In this document: positions 41,990 through 53,651 of the stretch, piece by piece
How positions within the stretch are numbered: position 1 is the stretch's first letter
Layout of the letters: the number at the start of each line of letters is the position of its first letter
NCBI GenBank assembly: GCA_932521035.1
Contig: OW051497.1
Location: forward strand, 11,470,001 to 11,534,000
Direction of reading: 5' to 3'
Origin: Oscheius dolichura
Taxonomy: Eukaryota; Nematoda; Chromadorea; Rhabditida; Rhabditidae
Length of the DNA stretch: 64,000 nucleotides
Notes under the pieces: model-generated
What the model was told of the DNA's origin: nothing
The model's input: the letters and a program-made list of their open reading frames with translations, nothing else
Database searches by the model: none
Translations under genes and position numbers: made by a program

Positions 41990-44900
41990 ATGGCCTCCGA
42001 CAACATGGTAAGCCATTTATCTTCAAAAATTATGTAATCCTCTATAGGCCGTCGACGTCGTTATCGACGTCGACGCCGTGTCTGTCATCGACATGGAGGC
42101 CGGACTCGGCTCGTCGAGAATGCACTTGTTGCAACAGGAGAGACCCCCCTCCATAAAACAGTCCATCAAAAAGAGTCTTACGAAATCGTCAAGAAAAGCG
42201 TAGGTGTCTGCGGAGCATTAAACACACCAGCATTTCAGAAAGTATTATCTGTCTTTCATCTTCTCCCCCATTAAATGGTTTCTCCTTAAATTTAAACTAT
42301 TGATTTTAATCGCTATTTATTCCTGTTTTGGAGCCTGGTTATTCCAAACGTTAGAGGTTCGCCCTAATCTTCTTCCCATTCAGTCAATTGTCTAGGTTCC
42401 AAATGATCTCGCAGCAAAGGAAGAAGCATACCATGCTCGTATAATTGCCAGGGATGTTATGATACTCAAGTGGGGACAATTAGAATCTCTGAGAATAGAA
42501 TAAGTTCAGATTACGGGCTATACACTTAGAAAATAAAGAAGATAGAGAACTACGGTGGAAGGATGCTGTAATGGCGTTTGAATCTGACGTGGGGCTGGAA
42601 GAACCATCGATGGATACGGCGTGGACATTCTGGATGGCTTTCCTTTATGCTGGCACCCTTTACACAACTATTGGTACAGTCTTCAGACTAGCTGAAACGG
42701 TTAACCTATTTTTAGGTTACGGTAACATAGCTTGTCAAACAAGAGGAGGCCAGGTTGCTACGCTGCTCTATGCGTTTGTGGGTATTCCTATAACTCTAGT
42801 ATTGCTCAATGGATTGGGAGACTTTCTGCTCAAAATAACGAAGTTTAGTGCCGGGTTTACGTCGGATATTATCTTATTTGCTGGTATGATTCACTTGCTT
42901 CAGTTTATGTTTTAAAAGGTGTTCGATGGGGTGTTACGCCACTAGAGGAAGGCTCGGAGCAAAGAAAGCGGTACATCTACTTCTGCTACAGGCTGTCAAA
43001 AGCGGGGATATTACCAGCGCCATCTCATGTGAGCCTGATAATTGTAAGATTAAAAATAATTTGGGGGCAAAATTCTTGTTTAGGAAACAAAACAACAGGA
43101 GACCGTACAACACGATCCTCCAGTCATTTCTGCCATTATTCGTAAGAGCTTCTTTCTATATTTTAATAATTTTAGTTACTCTAACTGTAATGTTCACATC
43201 TGCTGCTATATTCTCTTATTTCGAAGGATGGGATCTCTTTACCAGTTGGTACTTTTTCTTCATCTCTTGCAGTACCATCGGGCTGGGAGACGTCGTCCCA
43301 TCCAAGCCGGAGTTCATGATAGTTGCACTGGGAGTAATGTTTGTCGGTCTGGCTATGGTCACCGTCTGCTTCAATGTGATCCAAGAAAAACTGGAGCTCA
43401 TGTTTATGGAAATGTTACAAAAAATCATGGAGGTAAGCTGATCTTATTGGCTAAATCAATTGTTTAGGATTATATGAGAGCTCTTGAAAACAGCGATCCT
43501 AATGCAACGGCCGGATTGATGAAAGGATTCCAAGGGAAGGCTAAATTCCTAATGCCCCTAATGAGGTATAATAAAGACTGAGAAGAAGTAAAAGATTATG
43601 TTTAGTAAAAATACAGGAGCCGCTGCAATGAACAGATTCAAGCATAAGTGCGCAGAGCAGGTAGGGAGGCATATATGAATAAGGAGCAGTCTTCCTTAGG
43701 GAATAGAACCACCAGCTGTCCTAACGAACCTCAACCGAGAAACAGGAATGCCTGCTTTTGCCAATGCAAATAAAGAAGACTTTAAGGACTTCATTGAGCA
43801 AGTAACCATTTTGACAGGGGACGAACTAATCGCGGCGGTTTAGGCAGAAGAAAAACAAGCGGAAGAGAGAAGATTAGTTGAAGAACGAGTTCAGTCGCGC
43901 ATGTCTAACCCGCCAGAAGTTGTCATATCAACTGTACCAGTATATGATGTGGTGAAATTTGTACACAGTTCATTTTTATTAACAAAACACAGGCCATTCA
44001 AGCAGAACTCGGCCCTGTTTTCGCACCAAAACCGGAAGAAAGCACATTTGGAACGCAAACTTTTGCAGCACCGGATAGATCCTTCGGGGCGCAATACACA
44101 CCCCCGACTAACAATGTAGAAAGTCAAACAACAGAAGTAACGAATATGGACGAAGGAATTCAGGTAGCACAGCGTTATGAATAAAGACATCATTTTAGAC
44201 GTGGCCATCATGTGCTGATTCGTCTGTCCAGTATGATGCCATCAGTTTTGCCGTGAGTTCTGAAAGCATCACTGTACGGCAATCTTCTTTTAGAGCTGTT
44301 CTATTCAGTATGATATCCCACAATTGACAACAACTTCAGTAGCAGGAGAGGAACCAAAAGAGTAAAATGATTCTGCAACAAAATAACGAAATCATTTGCA
44401 GTGTGTGTAGCACAGGAATCCAGCCGGAAGTGTCCATGTTTGCTGTTTCGGATTCTTCCGAAGATGAAACAACAGAGGGAGAGCTTTCGGACGACGAGTT
44501 AACTGAAACATTAGAAGAAAAGTTAGAGAGCTTGGCGGTAGGTGAACTAGCTTTTTAACCCCTTTCTGCCTGTAGCTTCCTACGATCCAAAGGCTGAGGA
44601 AGTCAGTTTCGGAAGAGTCGCAAGACACAGTGATCAGCGTGTCTCCTTCCATGTCGCCAACGTCAAGAAGACGCAAACTGGAAGAGAAGAAGAATAAGAA
44701 AAAGAAAAATAAGATGAAAACGGAAGGACTCAGATTCATGCGACATAGTGGGGACCAAACGTCCTTGGACATGACTAGTACTGATTGTCAAACGGACTAT
44801 GAGCTATCAGTAATGGCCGTTCAATGTCAGCCGGATACAGTGGAAGTAAGTGAGAGTTCATCCTACAGTATCTAGCAATTTATAGCAATCAATGCAGTAT

Positions 44901-47900
44901 TATATGGAAAGGAAGGGAAGAAGATCTCAAACAAAGATTACATGGTAGTGTATCGTCATTTCTAATTTACAGAAAACTTTATAGTATTCCGGTAGAAAAG
45001 GCCAATCTTGGAATGCCGCAAACAGAAAGAATAACTAGGAAATCATTAAGAGCGCAAGCGTCGGGGTCTCAGGCTTCCCAGTTACACTCCGCCTCTTCAG
45101 TAGAAGGTTTGACAGCTTATCTTAATAACGTACTTGTCTTATTAGGACTGGCTAAACATCCATCCCTACAATCAGTTTCCGAATCAGAATCCCCTCAAGA
45201 CCTATCAGATGCCGATGTTAATCTTGGTATTTCTAATGTCATCGAAGAAGGCGGAGTGATTGACTCACCCCGACCTTCTGAAGGTCACAGCATAGCAGAA
45301 GATGAACTGACCGGTGCTGAAATTGGCGACGACATATTTGACTCTGAAGACGACATACTTGATGTAAATATCCTCAGACTTCTTGTAACTTTAAGTTTTC
45401 AGGAAGAAATGGAAATGTTCGTGCTAAATGAGATGACCCAAACTGATGATCTGTACGTGCTAGAGAATAGCGAGGTAGGAGAGTTTGTTGAATTTCACAA
45501 AGGTTTTTAGACTCAAGCCAGTGCAATTGACTTAGACATTCTACGAGATATTCTATGTCAAACTGAATTGAGTTCATTCCATATTGGTCAAAAGGCTGCA
45601 CAAAAACAGAAACAAAAACAAGGCAAGAAAAAGAAGCAGAAGGAGAAAACTGTTACTTCTGGGCAACCAAAAACGGAAGAACTAGGAGAAACAGAAACTG
45701 AACCATCAGAAGAAGCCGAGCAGAAGCCACCACCAGCTAAAACGGCCACAGCTGTCGGTCCTGATTCTGAACCGGAAGGTGAAGTTGAGAAAGAAGCTGA
45801 AGAAGAAGAGGAAGCTGAAGAGGAGGAGGAAGAAGAAGTTGATGAGATGGAAGAGGAAATTACTAGAGGTCTTATTGAGTCAGCTGTTCAAACGGCTCAA
45901 ACGATGGTCTACGTGGGAGAACAAGACGAAGGAGAGGCAGAAGAAACACCACCTCTTGAGGCAGGAGTACGGTATTTGGTAGATACAGGATGTAACCCCG
46001 AACTGGAGGTGGCTACTGTCAGCTGCCAGACTGAAGCACCCCAATCATCGACAACAATAAGTACGACTCCCCCTCAGACTTCTGAAATGGCTATGCAAGT
46101 TACAATAGAATATACGGAGCAGGAAATCCAGGCTGCGATTGATACTGTAGACGGCGATACTCAGGCCACGGTAGAAACTGTAGAAGTATTTGTTCAAGCT
46201 GTGTGTGAGCAAGAAGATCAGGAGATACAAGCCACGACTATTATGGAAGATACGGAATCTCAGGCTACAGCTATGAAGACAGACAGCCGGGTACAAGTAG
46301 AAGATCACTTGTGGAGAGATGAAGGAACATCCCAAGTGCAAACTGTAGCAGAAACAACGGATACTGCTACAGCCACATCTATAGAATATGCCGAGATAGC
46401 AACTGATCCAATTTTGGTGGAATTCACTGACACTGGTACAAATCCTGAAACCCCCAAATTAACGGAATCGGCTACCGACCCGATTACCCCAGAAGTTGCC
46501 GAAATTGAAACACAGACATCTATGATGACGAGCAATACAGGAATCCAACCATTGGATGAGTTCCGCAGGCCTCATGCAGTTCAGACCGCGTTCGAGTCAA
46601 AGAGCGAACAAACACAGATAGAGATGGCTACTGAGGAGGTCGAAGTCCAGACGGAAATAAACACGGTCTGTTCGCATCATTTCTATTAGAAGTAAAACTT
46701 GTAGGCCATCGTGGAGACTCAAACAGAGATGGAGGTCAGCGAGAAAAAAGAGACGGTACAGACTGATGCAACTACCAGGACTGCTGTAGCGGAGGCTGTC
46801 ATAGAATATGCCCCCAGTGCCGTGGATGCCACTACGCCGTTATCATCTACAAAAGCACAATCAGATGTCAGCATGTTTGTAGTGGATCAACTGGTTACTG
46901 TACTTCTTTTCCTCGGTCAACAGCATTTCAGGATCGTTCCAGGATGGAGATAGAGCATGGCGTAAGATTCAATGTGGACTCTGGGACGTGGATGGACGAG
47001 AAAAGACAGAAGCATATCGGAACGCAGGTCTGTTCTAATCCTTCTTTTTGAGTTTAATTGGTCTAGAGAGATCCCATGGTAGAATCTACTGGAATACAGG
47101 TTAAACCAAGCTTGATAACATCCCATACTCAATATGTTCATGCTTGTGCCAGTGATCAATACACCCAAACAGACATAATGACAAAAAATAAACGGAGTCA
47201 GGTGGGTCGCGCTTTATTCTCTTTCTCTTTTGTTTTTGCTTTTATTTAATTTTATTTAAACAGAAGGTTAGCGTAAGGCAGCGCGCTAAGAATACCGCTG
47301 TGGAGACGGAAAAACCAGAGGGGGAGAAGTCTATAGAGGATACTACGGGAACACCTGCAACCCCCGGGACACCATGGGAAACGGCAACATCCATGTTATG
47401 GAGCGATTTCGATCCTTTAATTGAAGGATTGGCGGAGGATGTATCCCAAGCGTCGTACTTCACTCGACTTACTGGAACATCAGATGATAGGGGACTGTTA
47501 CTAGAAGTGGAGAGAGGTCTCGGCCACTACGAAGAAGCCATCGGCCCAGATGGCGTTAAGACTATGGTTGCTACAAAATACGACGCCGGCTGCTCCGCCG
47601 GACCACTAATTGACGAAATAGCAACACAAACGAATGTTGAAGTAGAAGAGAAGGCAACAGGATTTGACGACGACGACGAGTGGATGAAGGTGTGCAAACT
47701 GCACTGCACCACAAAATACACAGCATCTTCACTCACTTCTTCTGACGCACACATCTCTTCTTGAAGCACTCTAGACACATTATCACTTCACGTTCCTCTT
47801 TCTTTGATTTTCCACGTGTAGCACTAATATGCACCAGTTCAAAATAATAAGAGATCTTTAGGTTTACGTTCAAGAATTAGACGAGGAAAGACGTAATCGA

Positions 47901-48525
47901 ATGTTCGACATCGGCATCCAGACTGGAGTCCTGGCTAGGGTACAACACATGTACGGAGGGAAGAAGGATGTCGCGACAGCAGAGGAGGGAGGTAATGTCG
48001 ACATTCTGAAAGTCAGTTTAAGAAAAACGGAATCTACAGAAGCCTTATCCAAAGAAAGAAAGGAAGGGTAACATCATGTGTTGACAGAATAAACATTAAC
48101 CTTTAGAAGCGAGGGGAATCTCAGCCATGCCAGTTCTGTACGTTCTATTGCGGAATCTATAGATGAACCGGTCACTTGGCCCAGCTCGTCAAGGTATTGT
48201 TAAATTAAATTGAAGTCATGTTATATTCTTAGGACATCGTCTATACGCCGTTCAACGTCTATGAAGAGATCGTCAAAGAGAAAAGAGCCTAGACCGGATA
48301 CTGTCGTCTCGGAAACAGTAATAACCGTCTTCTTCCAACCAAAAATTCTTTTAAGATTCGTCGGTTCGAAGAAAAGGCAAGACCCGATCGCCCCCGCACC
48401 TTTTCTGACGATTCTGAACAGTATGACCAGTAGCATAAAGCGTTTATTCAATAGCGGGGTTAGATACTGATGCAATTGTTATCATTTATGTCCTTTTCTT
48501 CCTTCTCCTTAGGACGGCGCATTGA
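41990..48525 (+). CDS. twk: K2P channel fused to giant LC8-motif tail
   Basis: Thirty-one exons (41990-42007, 42048-42199, 42239-42356 ... 48356-48420, 48513-48525) agree in phase and total exactly 1,708 codons. Residues 1-378 form a two-pore-domain potassium channel: TM1 (LLILIAIYSCFGAWLFQTLE), first filter TIGYGN (rebuilt across the intron at 42674), a helix LLYAFVGIPITLVLLNGLG, second filter TIGLGD and a fourth helix. The next 1,330 residues are hydrophilic, acidic and carry more than twenty Gln-centred motifs (TQT, GIQ, CQT, VQT), with a Lys-rich and Glu-rich stretch at 45.6-45.9 kb. Family knowledge: K2P channels set resting potential; TQT/GIQ are core motifs for dynein light chain LC8. 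LC8 binding is inference. The last exons are less sure; another frame stays open to 48688. Symbol is the family only. Confidence 0.88.
42050..42075. repeat. Perfect inverted repeat within K2P exon 2
   Basis: Arms of 11 bases (CGTCGACGTCG and CGACGTCGACG) flank a TTAT loop, just inside the 5' end of the second coding exon. In the protein it encodes VDVVIDVD. In RNA it would form a strong hairpin right after the acceptor of a 40-base intron. Confidence 0.8.
44142..47945 (+). repeat. Array of TQT/GIQ/CQT/VQT motifs in the K2P tail
   Basis: Translated motifs include, in order, MDEGIQ, SSVQYD, SCSIQYD, STGIQPE, TDCQTD, AVQCQPD, MPQTER, MTQTDD, LCQTEL, SAVQTAQT, SCQTEA, IETQTSM, NTGIQPL, AVQTAF, VQTEIN, VETQTEM, TVQTDA, HIGTQ, STGIQVK, YTQTDI, IATQTNV and IGIQTG. 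Five are exact TQT and five have GIQ. Acidic residues usually follow within two positions. Early copies fall on their own short exons, mostly phase 0, which suggests growth by exon duplication. Confidence 0.8.
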
Positions 48526-48926
48526 AGATCTCGTTCCTCGCTTTGAGCGGCGGAGCGACCTGAAACATGCTTATTCATCAACAGACAAAGGAAATAATCA
48601 GCGTTGTGGAAAGTTAGTACATCATGCGATAGATAGAGAGAAAGAAAAAGATTTCTCAGCGCGCCGTTACCTCGAATACGTTACGTAGCTCGTCTGTACT
48701 TCTTCTTTTGGGAACAGCTCAAATATGTTCCTATAAACGTTAGTACTATAACACTAGCCGGTTGAATTAATCACTGGGTAAATTGGTTAACATCCGAAAA
48801 CATTCGACCTAAAATGGCACATCCGCCTGTAGGTGTGCGAAACCGGAAAAGCGCGACCCTTTCCGAAAGATTTTTGAAATATTGACCTTTTCTTATGTTA
48901 TGCATACACATAGTTTTACAATAAAC
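48526..48926. other. Convergent 3' ends
   Basis: It lies between the end of the K2P gene (+) and the end of PLEKHD1 (-). An open frame continues to TAG 48688 (EDLVPRFERRSDLKHAYSS) and may be an alternative last K2P exon. The first AATAAA on the + strand is at 48920, next to the PLEKHD1 stop, so the two transcripts may overlap. Confidence 0.45.
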
Positions 48927-50830
48927 CTACTTTCTGGCATAGAGTGCCTGCCTCATGATTCCAGTCCTGTTTGCCTCTAACTTCGCATCCTCAGCGCATC
49001 TCTCGAAGAATTCTAAACCGCACATGGTCACGAAAACGAGATTAATGGGAAACCTCTCAGCTTATGTACATCAGGCATAATGTGCTCTTGGAGCTCGCTC
49101 ATTTGTGCTCCTGTCATTTTCAAGGCCATCTCTAGATGTTCCAGAGCCTTCTCCGCTGCTTGTAATTGTTTCTCCGCTCCCATCCGGGCAACCATCTGTT
49201 CTCTGAGCTCCTGCTCTGTCATTTCCTTCTGCTCGCTGACTTCCTGTAAAATCGCTGATAAGTTGCTCGGTAACACAGGAAGCATTTGTCAGCCGGAATT
49301 GGGCGCGGCTCTAGGTTTGCCGCCCTCCTCCCATAGCTTACCTTCAAGCTGACCAGCAGTTCCTGTGTTTGCTTTGTGTAATACTGACGTTCCTTTTCTA
49401 GATCCATGGTCTTCATCTCATTGAGTTTCAATCTGAATTCTTTCACTATTTATCTTCCAAGGAAGACATACAGGGATTCAATTTTATCCCTCTCCGCCTG
49501 GATGCACGTGGTCTTAGTTTCGATCTCCATCAGTCTGTTCTTCAATTGGCAAGTAGTCGTGCTAAGATTCTGTTTTTCTAGGAGGAACTGCTCCCGCTCT
49601 CTTAGGATCTCGCTCAGCTGTTCTTGCACTTTTTCTTTCTCAATATTTAACGTCTGAATGGCGATTGCACAAGGAAAACACTTTGTTCCACCTCCATGTT
49701 TGTCACTAAATGTTCTGTTTTGCTGTTCAGCGAGAGTTTCTCCTGCTCCAAGGTCTTCTTCATCTCGTTTGTCAGCTTCAGCTCACTGACGGAATATATT
49801 ATTTGCTCTTATAATTCTTACCTCTTGACGTTTTGCAGGTCATCTTTAAGTTTCTTCGTTGTACGAATCAATTTTTCCCGTTCGTCTTCCAGTTCCGCTT
49901 TGAGTTTTTCCAATTCCTGTAAGAGAGGATTTTCCTTCTGGTGTCTCTCTACTTACCGTAGTCTTTTCGTGCTCCACCTGACGTGCCTTTGCTTCTTGTT
50001 CCAGTCTCTCTTCATATCCCTTCTTCTCTTCATTCAACATAAGACCTTTTGATTCCAGCTCGCGGATCATTGTCTCCCCAACAAGGGTGTTCTTATATGA
50101 ACTAAAAAGATTAGAATTCTGAGGAACTCAAACATTTTTGTAGCATTCCTGAGAGAGTTCAACCAGAGCTCTTGGACCTTGTGATCGGGTGCTGAAACAA
50201 TGATAGCCGAGGGGAACTGGGGATGCGCAATTAGGAGACAATGCTTCTTGCCCACATCCCCACCACAGACAATTGAACACCCAATGAGTGGAATGATTCC
50301 CTAAAACTGTTTCTAAAGAGGGAGACAACTACCTTTGGATGGAGGTCAATCCTTTTGGTCTTTTCAAAGGTCTTCTTGAAGCCGGTACTGTAGTAAATTA
50401 GAAAGCACTCCTTCAAAATGAAGAACCTAAAAATAGGAATGTTGGCAAGAACATCCATCAAATCTGGGCTATGGTTGTCTTTACGTTTACAACCATTATC
50501 TCCCCGTAGCGGGCGACAGAATGAAATATACCGTTTTGTCCATTTGGCTGGCCTGTTCTTCTTCTTGTATTTCTTGAGCAGGGTTCCGAAACATTGAACT
50601 CCGTGAAGGGGGCCCAGCTCCTCGTAAGGCTCTTCTGGTGTCATGTCGTAAGGATTAGATTCTTTTCTGCGGCCAACCCCTAGATTTGAAAACTAAACCG
50701 AGCATTGATCTCCGATACATAATTGTAGAACCTGGAAAGAAAGGCTACGAAGTATTCCCTTCTTCTCTTTAGCTGCTCCCGGCGGTGGTGGAGGGGGAGC
50801 TTTCTTTTTCTCCCTCGCGGACGGTTCCAT
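48927..50830 (-). CDS. PLEKHD1: PH domain plus coiled-coil protein
   Basis: The start is MEPSAREKKKAPPPP (50830; first exon 50830-50732), a proline-rich N-terminus. A PH domain follows: FGTLLKKYKKKNRPAKWTKR, FFILKECFLIYYSTGFKKTF, IDLHPK, IIPLIGCSIVCGG and LWLNSLRNAT. A long coiled coil comes next (49.9-49.0 kb), and the end FFERCAEDAKLEANRTGIM matches the conserved tail of the PLEKHD1 (UPF0639) family. The stop TAG is at 48929-48927. The PH domain may bind phosphoinositides, but no canonical Lys/Arg pocket could be checked by eye. The cellular role of this family is little known. The gene converges on the K2P gene. Size is about 480 residues; middle exon borders are approximate. Confidence 0.9.
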
Positions 50831-51881
50831 ACCTATAACGGGGGAAGACTAAGCAGCCGGAGACAAAAGATGAAACAATGGAATGAAGGAATTATAGGCC
50901 CAAGCAATTTCAGTGTCTCGCGGGGGTGGATGAGAGGTCGCCGGCGCTGTGGGGAATATACCGAGATGATTTGAATACGACGCACAGTGACCTAATATGC
51001 CCTGTTTATGCGCTGTCATCGCGTATCAAAGCCGAGAGAAAGGCGCAGTCTATGAAAGGGAAGACGATTACAACTTTTCTCGGGCAAATAGAGGGCACTT
51101 TATGGTATTTGTAGCAGCTTTTCTAAAAGATACTTGTAGCAGAGTTTAAAATAGTAACTGTAGGAAAGAAAAGGATTGTTACTGAAAAACTTTAAAAAGA
51201 AGAAAATAGATAATTAACTAATGGTTTAAACCCATGTGATTCGTGCTCCTGGGAGCAATTAGAAGAGGGCGGTTCGGATAAAATGACGGATTGACAGAAG
51301 GCAAACAGCCGAATTTGTCCGGTGCGCAAGTTCCTGTGCGCTGGACCCACGCAGCCGTTTGGTATACAGCAACAAGCAGGGCTAGACTATCCGGGAATAG
51401 ACAAAAAATGAGAAAAAAAAACATTGCGGACAATCCGGAAAATGATCTCGAACTGATCAAGAGGGGATTGAAAACAAATGAAGAGATCGAAAAATGAGCA
51501 AATATGCTAATCTTCAATGTTCAAAACTGGGATTTACCGTACTGACTTCAAGTACACGCTAATCTAGTTAACATTTGAAGTAGTATACATGTAGTGGGCG
51601 TCCTGGTCGAGGTTCCAAGCAGAGACATAGTTCACAACGTGCGTCAGAATCCCCTCACTGTAATCCCATGAAAGCATTCATCCTCCACATCTTTGCAAAA
51701 ACACTGAAAGCGAAATCAGCAGTATGATCCTTATGCGAGAAAAAGCTGGCCGATTATTTGGATTATCTTCCCCCCGGTCTTTGCTCCTCCTTTTCATCCC
51801 CTCATTCTGTGAATGGCTGTTTAGCCGACCGGGTTTGCTCAAATGAATTTTAGTAACTTCACCGGCTCGTCGTCTATCAAG
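50831..51881. other. Divergent intergenic region
   Basis: About 1 kb between the starts of PLEKHD1 (-) and a small membrane protein gene (+), presumably with both promoters. No exon was supported. Confidence 0.45.
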
Positions 51882-52296
51882 ATGGTTTTGGCTCATGGAA
51901 CAATGAGCCCCTTGTACAAGCACGCCGAGTTTGCGTAAGTTTACTTTTCCTTGGTAAGCAGTATTATGATAGTGACTGGCGCGGTGGAAGCCCTAATTTC
52001 CTCGTCTGGACCATTCTTGGAATCATGCTCGGAAGCTTCTTCTGCCTTGCTTGGGTTTATGCTCTTCTCTGGTTTGACTATACCGACAATGACGCATACA
52101 ATGTAAGTTTCAATATCAAAAAGCAACCTCATCCTTTGAAGTCGTTTACCAATACATTATAATGGACAAATTGTTTCAGGAATATCTCGTAAAGAAGAGG
52201 CAATCCGATCATTCAGAATGGGGAGCCGCTTCTCTTCCGCCCCCGTCCTTTTCCCTGAGACATCCGTTTGCTCGAGTCCGCGTCAATGCAGCATAA
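51882..52296 (+). CDS. Small one-pass membrane protein
   Basis: Three exons (51882-51934, 51973-52102, 52180-52296) give exactly 100 codons (99 residues). A single hydrophobic segment, FLVWTILGIMLGSFFCLAWV, sits near the middle. It is preceded by a short polar N-terminus (MVLAHGTMSPLYKHAEF) without a signal peptide and followed by an acidic patch (DYTDNDAYNEY) and a basic C-terminus (RHPFARVRVNAA). The second acceptor (ATTATGATAG) was chosen because only it keeps the membrane segment in frame. AATAAA lies at 52340. Family unknown. Confidence 0.75.
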
Positions 52297-52442
52297 TCAG
52301 GTGACAGTGTGACACACCCTTGGCTTAATGTTTGTTGGCAATAAATCTTGTTGAATACGACTAATAAAGTACATAGTAAGTATCTCTATATATTTATTAT
52401 TGCACTCTGAGAACCTGTGTATGACTTAAGTAATAATGAGAA

Positions 52443-53651
52443 CTACAACTGTCTGTAGGTGTAGCAAGACACATCAGCCTTTGTCTCCTGGCAAAACAGT
52501 TCCGTATTTGTAACGTAGCTGAAATCTCCGTTGGCGCAGATAACATCGAATCGTCCTCCAAACTGTGCTTCGGCAGCCAGCTGGATTAGCCTCTTGGAGC
52601 TGTTCAGGTTGTCATCCATGTTTGTGAGCATCAGGTTGCGGAGGTCATCAGAGTTGCAGAGGGGGTCGTCGGTGAGCTTGAGCTGTGAGATGTCGACGAC
52701 TTTCTCCTCGCCCTTCTCGTCCTTTCCAGACTTGATGGTCTTTCCCTCAGACTTGGATTTCTCCGAGGCCTCCTCGATAACTTCGGCGTTCTTGGATGCA
52801 GCAGCGGCAACTTCTACATTGTTATTGTCCTCTCTCTAAAACATATTAACTAGATCATGGAGTTTTAGATCTTACGTATTGAGCTGGCTGTTCTTCAGCA
52901 GCGGGCTGGACTTCTTGAGGAGCCGAAGCCTGAAATTTTTTGTTCCTCGATTAGTTGCTAATAATTGAATCCCGACTTCCTGGCTATCGCCAATGCTAGT
53001 CCAGAAAACTGGCTTGAAACACTTGGTTATCGCAACGCGCTCAAGGCGTGATCAACTGCGCTTTCTCGAGAAAAGACTTGGAACGTAATACGCCCTTTGA
53101 TGCTCACAAACCTGATAGCCTTCCTGGCTTTGTTGAGGGACGGCCTGGACTTGGGCGGGAGCCTCCTGGTATGATTGTTGGACTACAGGAGGCTGCTCAG
53201 GCTGTTGAACTGGGGCAGTGTTTTGATAGGTGGGCTGAGGCTGGGCTTGGATTTGAGGTTGAGGTTGGAAGACAGGCTGTTGGACTTGAGGCTGAGCGTA
53301 GGACGGAGCTTGCTGTTGGTACACTGGCTGTTGGACACCAAGAGCTTGACCGACAGGTTGTTGAACTCCGAGACCAAGGGGCTGCTGGAAACCAGCAGAA
53401 GGGAAAGAGGCTTGTTGTTGGAAGCCGCCATAGGCTGGTCCGGCTACTCCAGAAAGAACTTGAGGAGCAGCATATGAGCCACCACCACCACAGCCGCCAC
53501 AACAAGGCTAAAACTCAAAGTGTAAAACAAAAATGGGAGTAAAACTGACTGAAGGAGGTGGAGGAGGACAGCTGGGCTGTTGGCAGCCACACGAAGAGCC
53601 ACCGAAGAAGAAGGCGCTAGCTACGGGAAGAAGTGCCAAGAATGCCCACAT
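52443..53651 (-). CDS. grl: Ground-like domain secreted protein
   Basis: The start is MWAFLALLPVASAFFFGGS (53651), a signal peptide running directly into a Cys-Pro and glycine-rich region (CGCQQPSCPPPPPS, CCGGCGGGGSY). A long Gln/Pro-rich low-complexity stretch (53.46-53.12 kb) and an acidic linker follow. The last 70 residues are a ground-like domain: CNSDDLRNLMLTNMDDNL, FDVICANGDFSYV, and a final FC...CYTY pattern, stop at 52445-52443. Family knowledge: grl genes are nematode Hedgehog-related proteins, secreted from epithelia and tied to cuticle and extracellular matrix. They have the Ground-like module instead of a Hedgehog signal domain. Minus-strand AATAAA at 52398-52393. Confidence 0.9.

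Noticed and set aside
43838-43846. In-frame TAG that would end the K2P protein at 43843
   Set aside because: It is the end of a 42-base intron (GTAACC...GTTTAG, 43802-43843). Both flanking exons are phase 0 and the frame stays open for some 850 codons more.
48470-48688. Open frame to TAG 48688 as the K2P C-terminus
   Set aside because: Neither visible donor leaves the single base needed to enter that frame; joining at 48513 gives a stop at 48525. It is kept only as a possible alternative exon.
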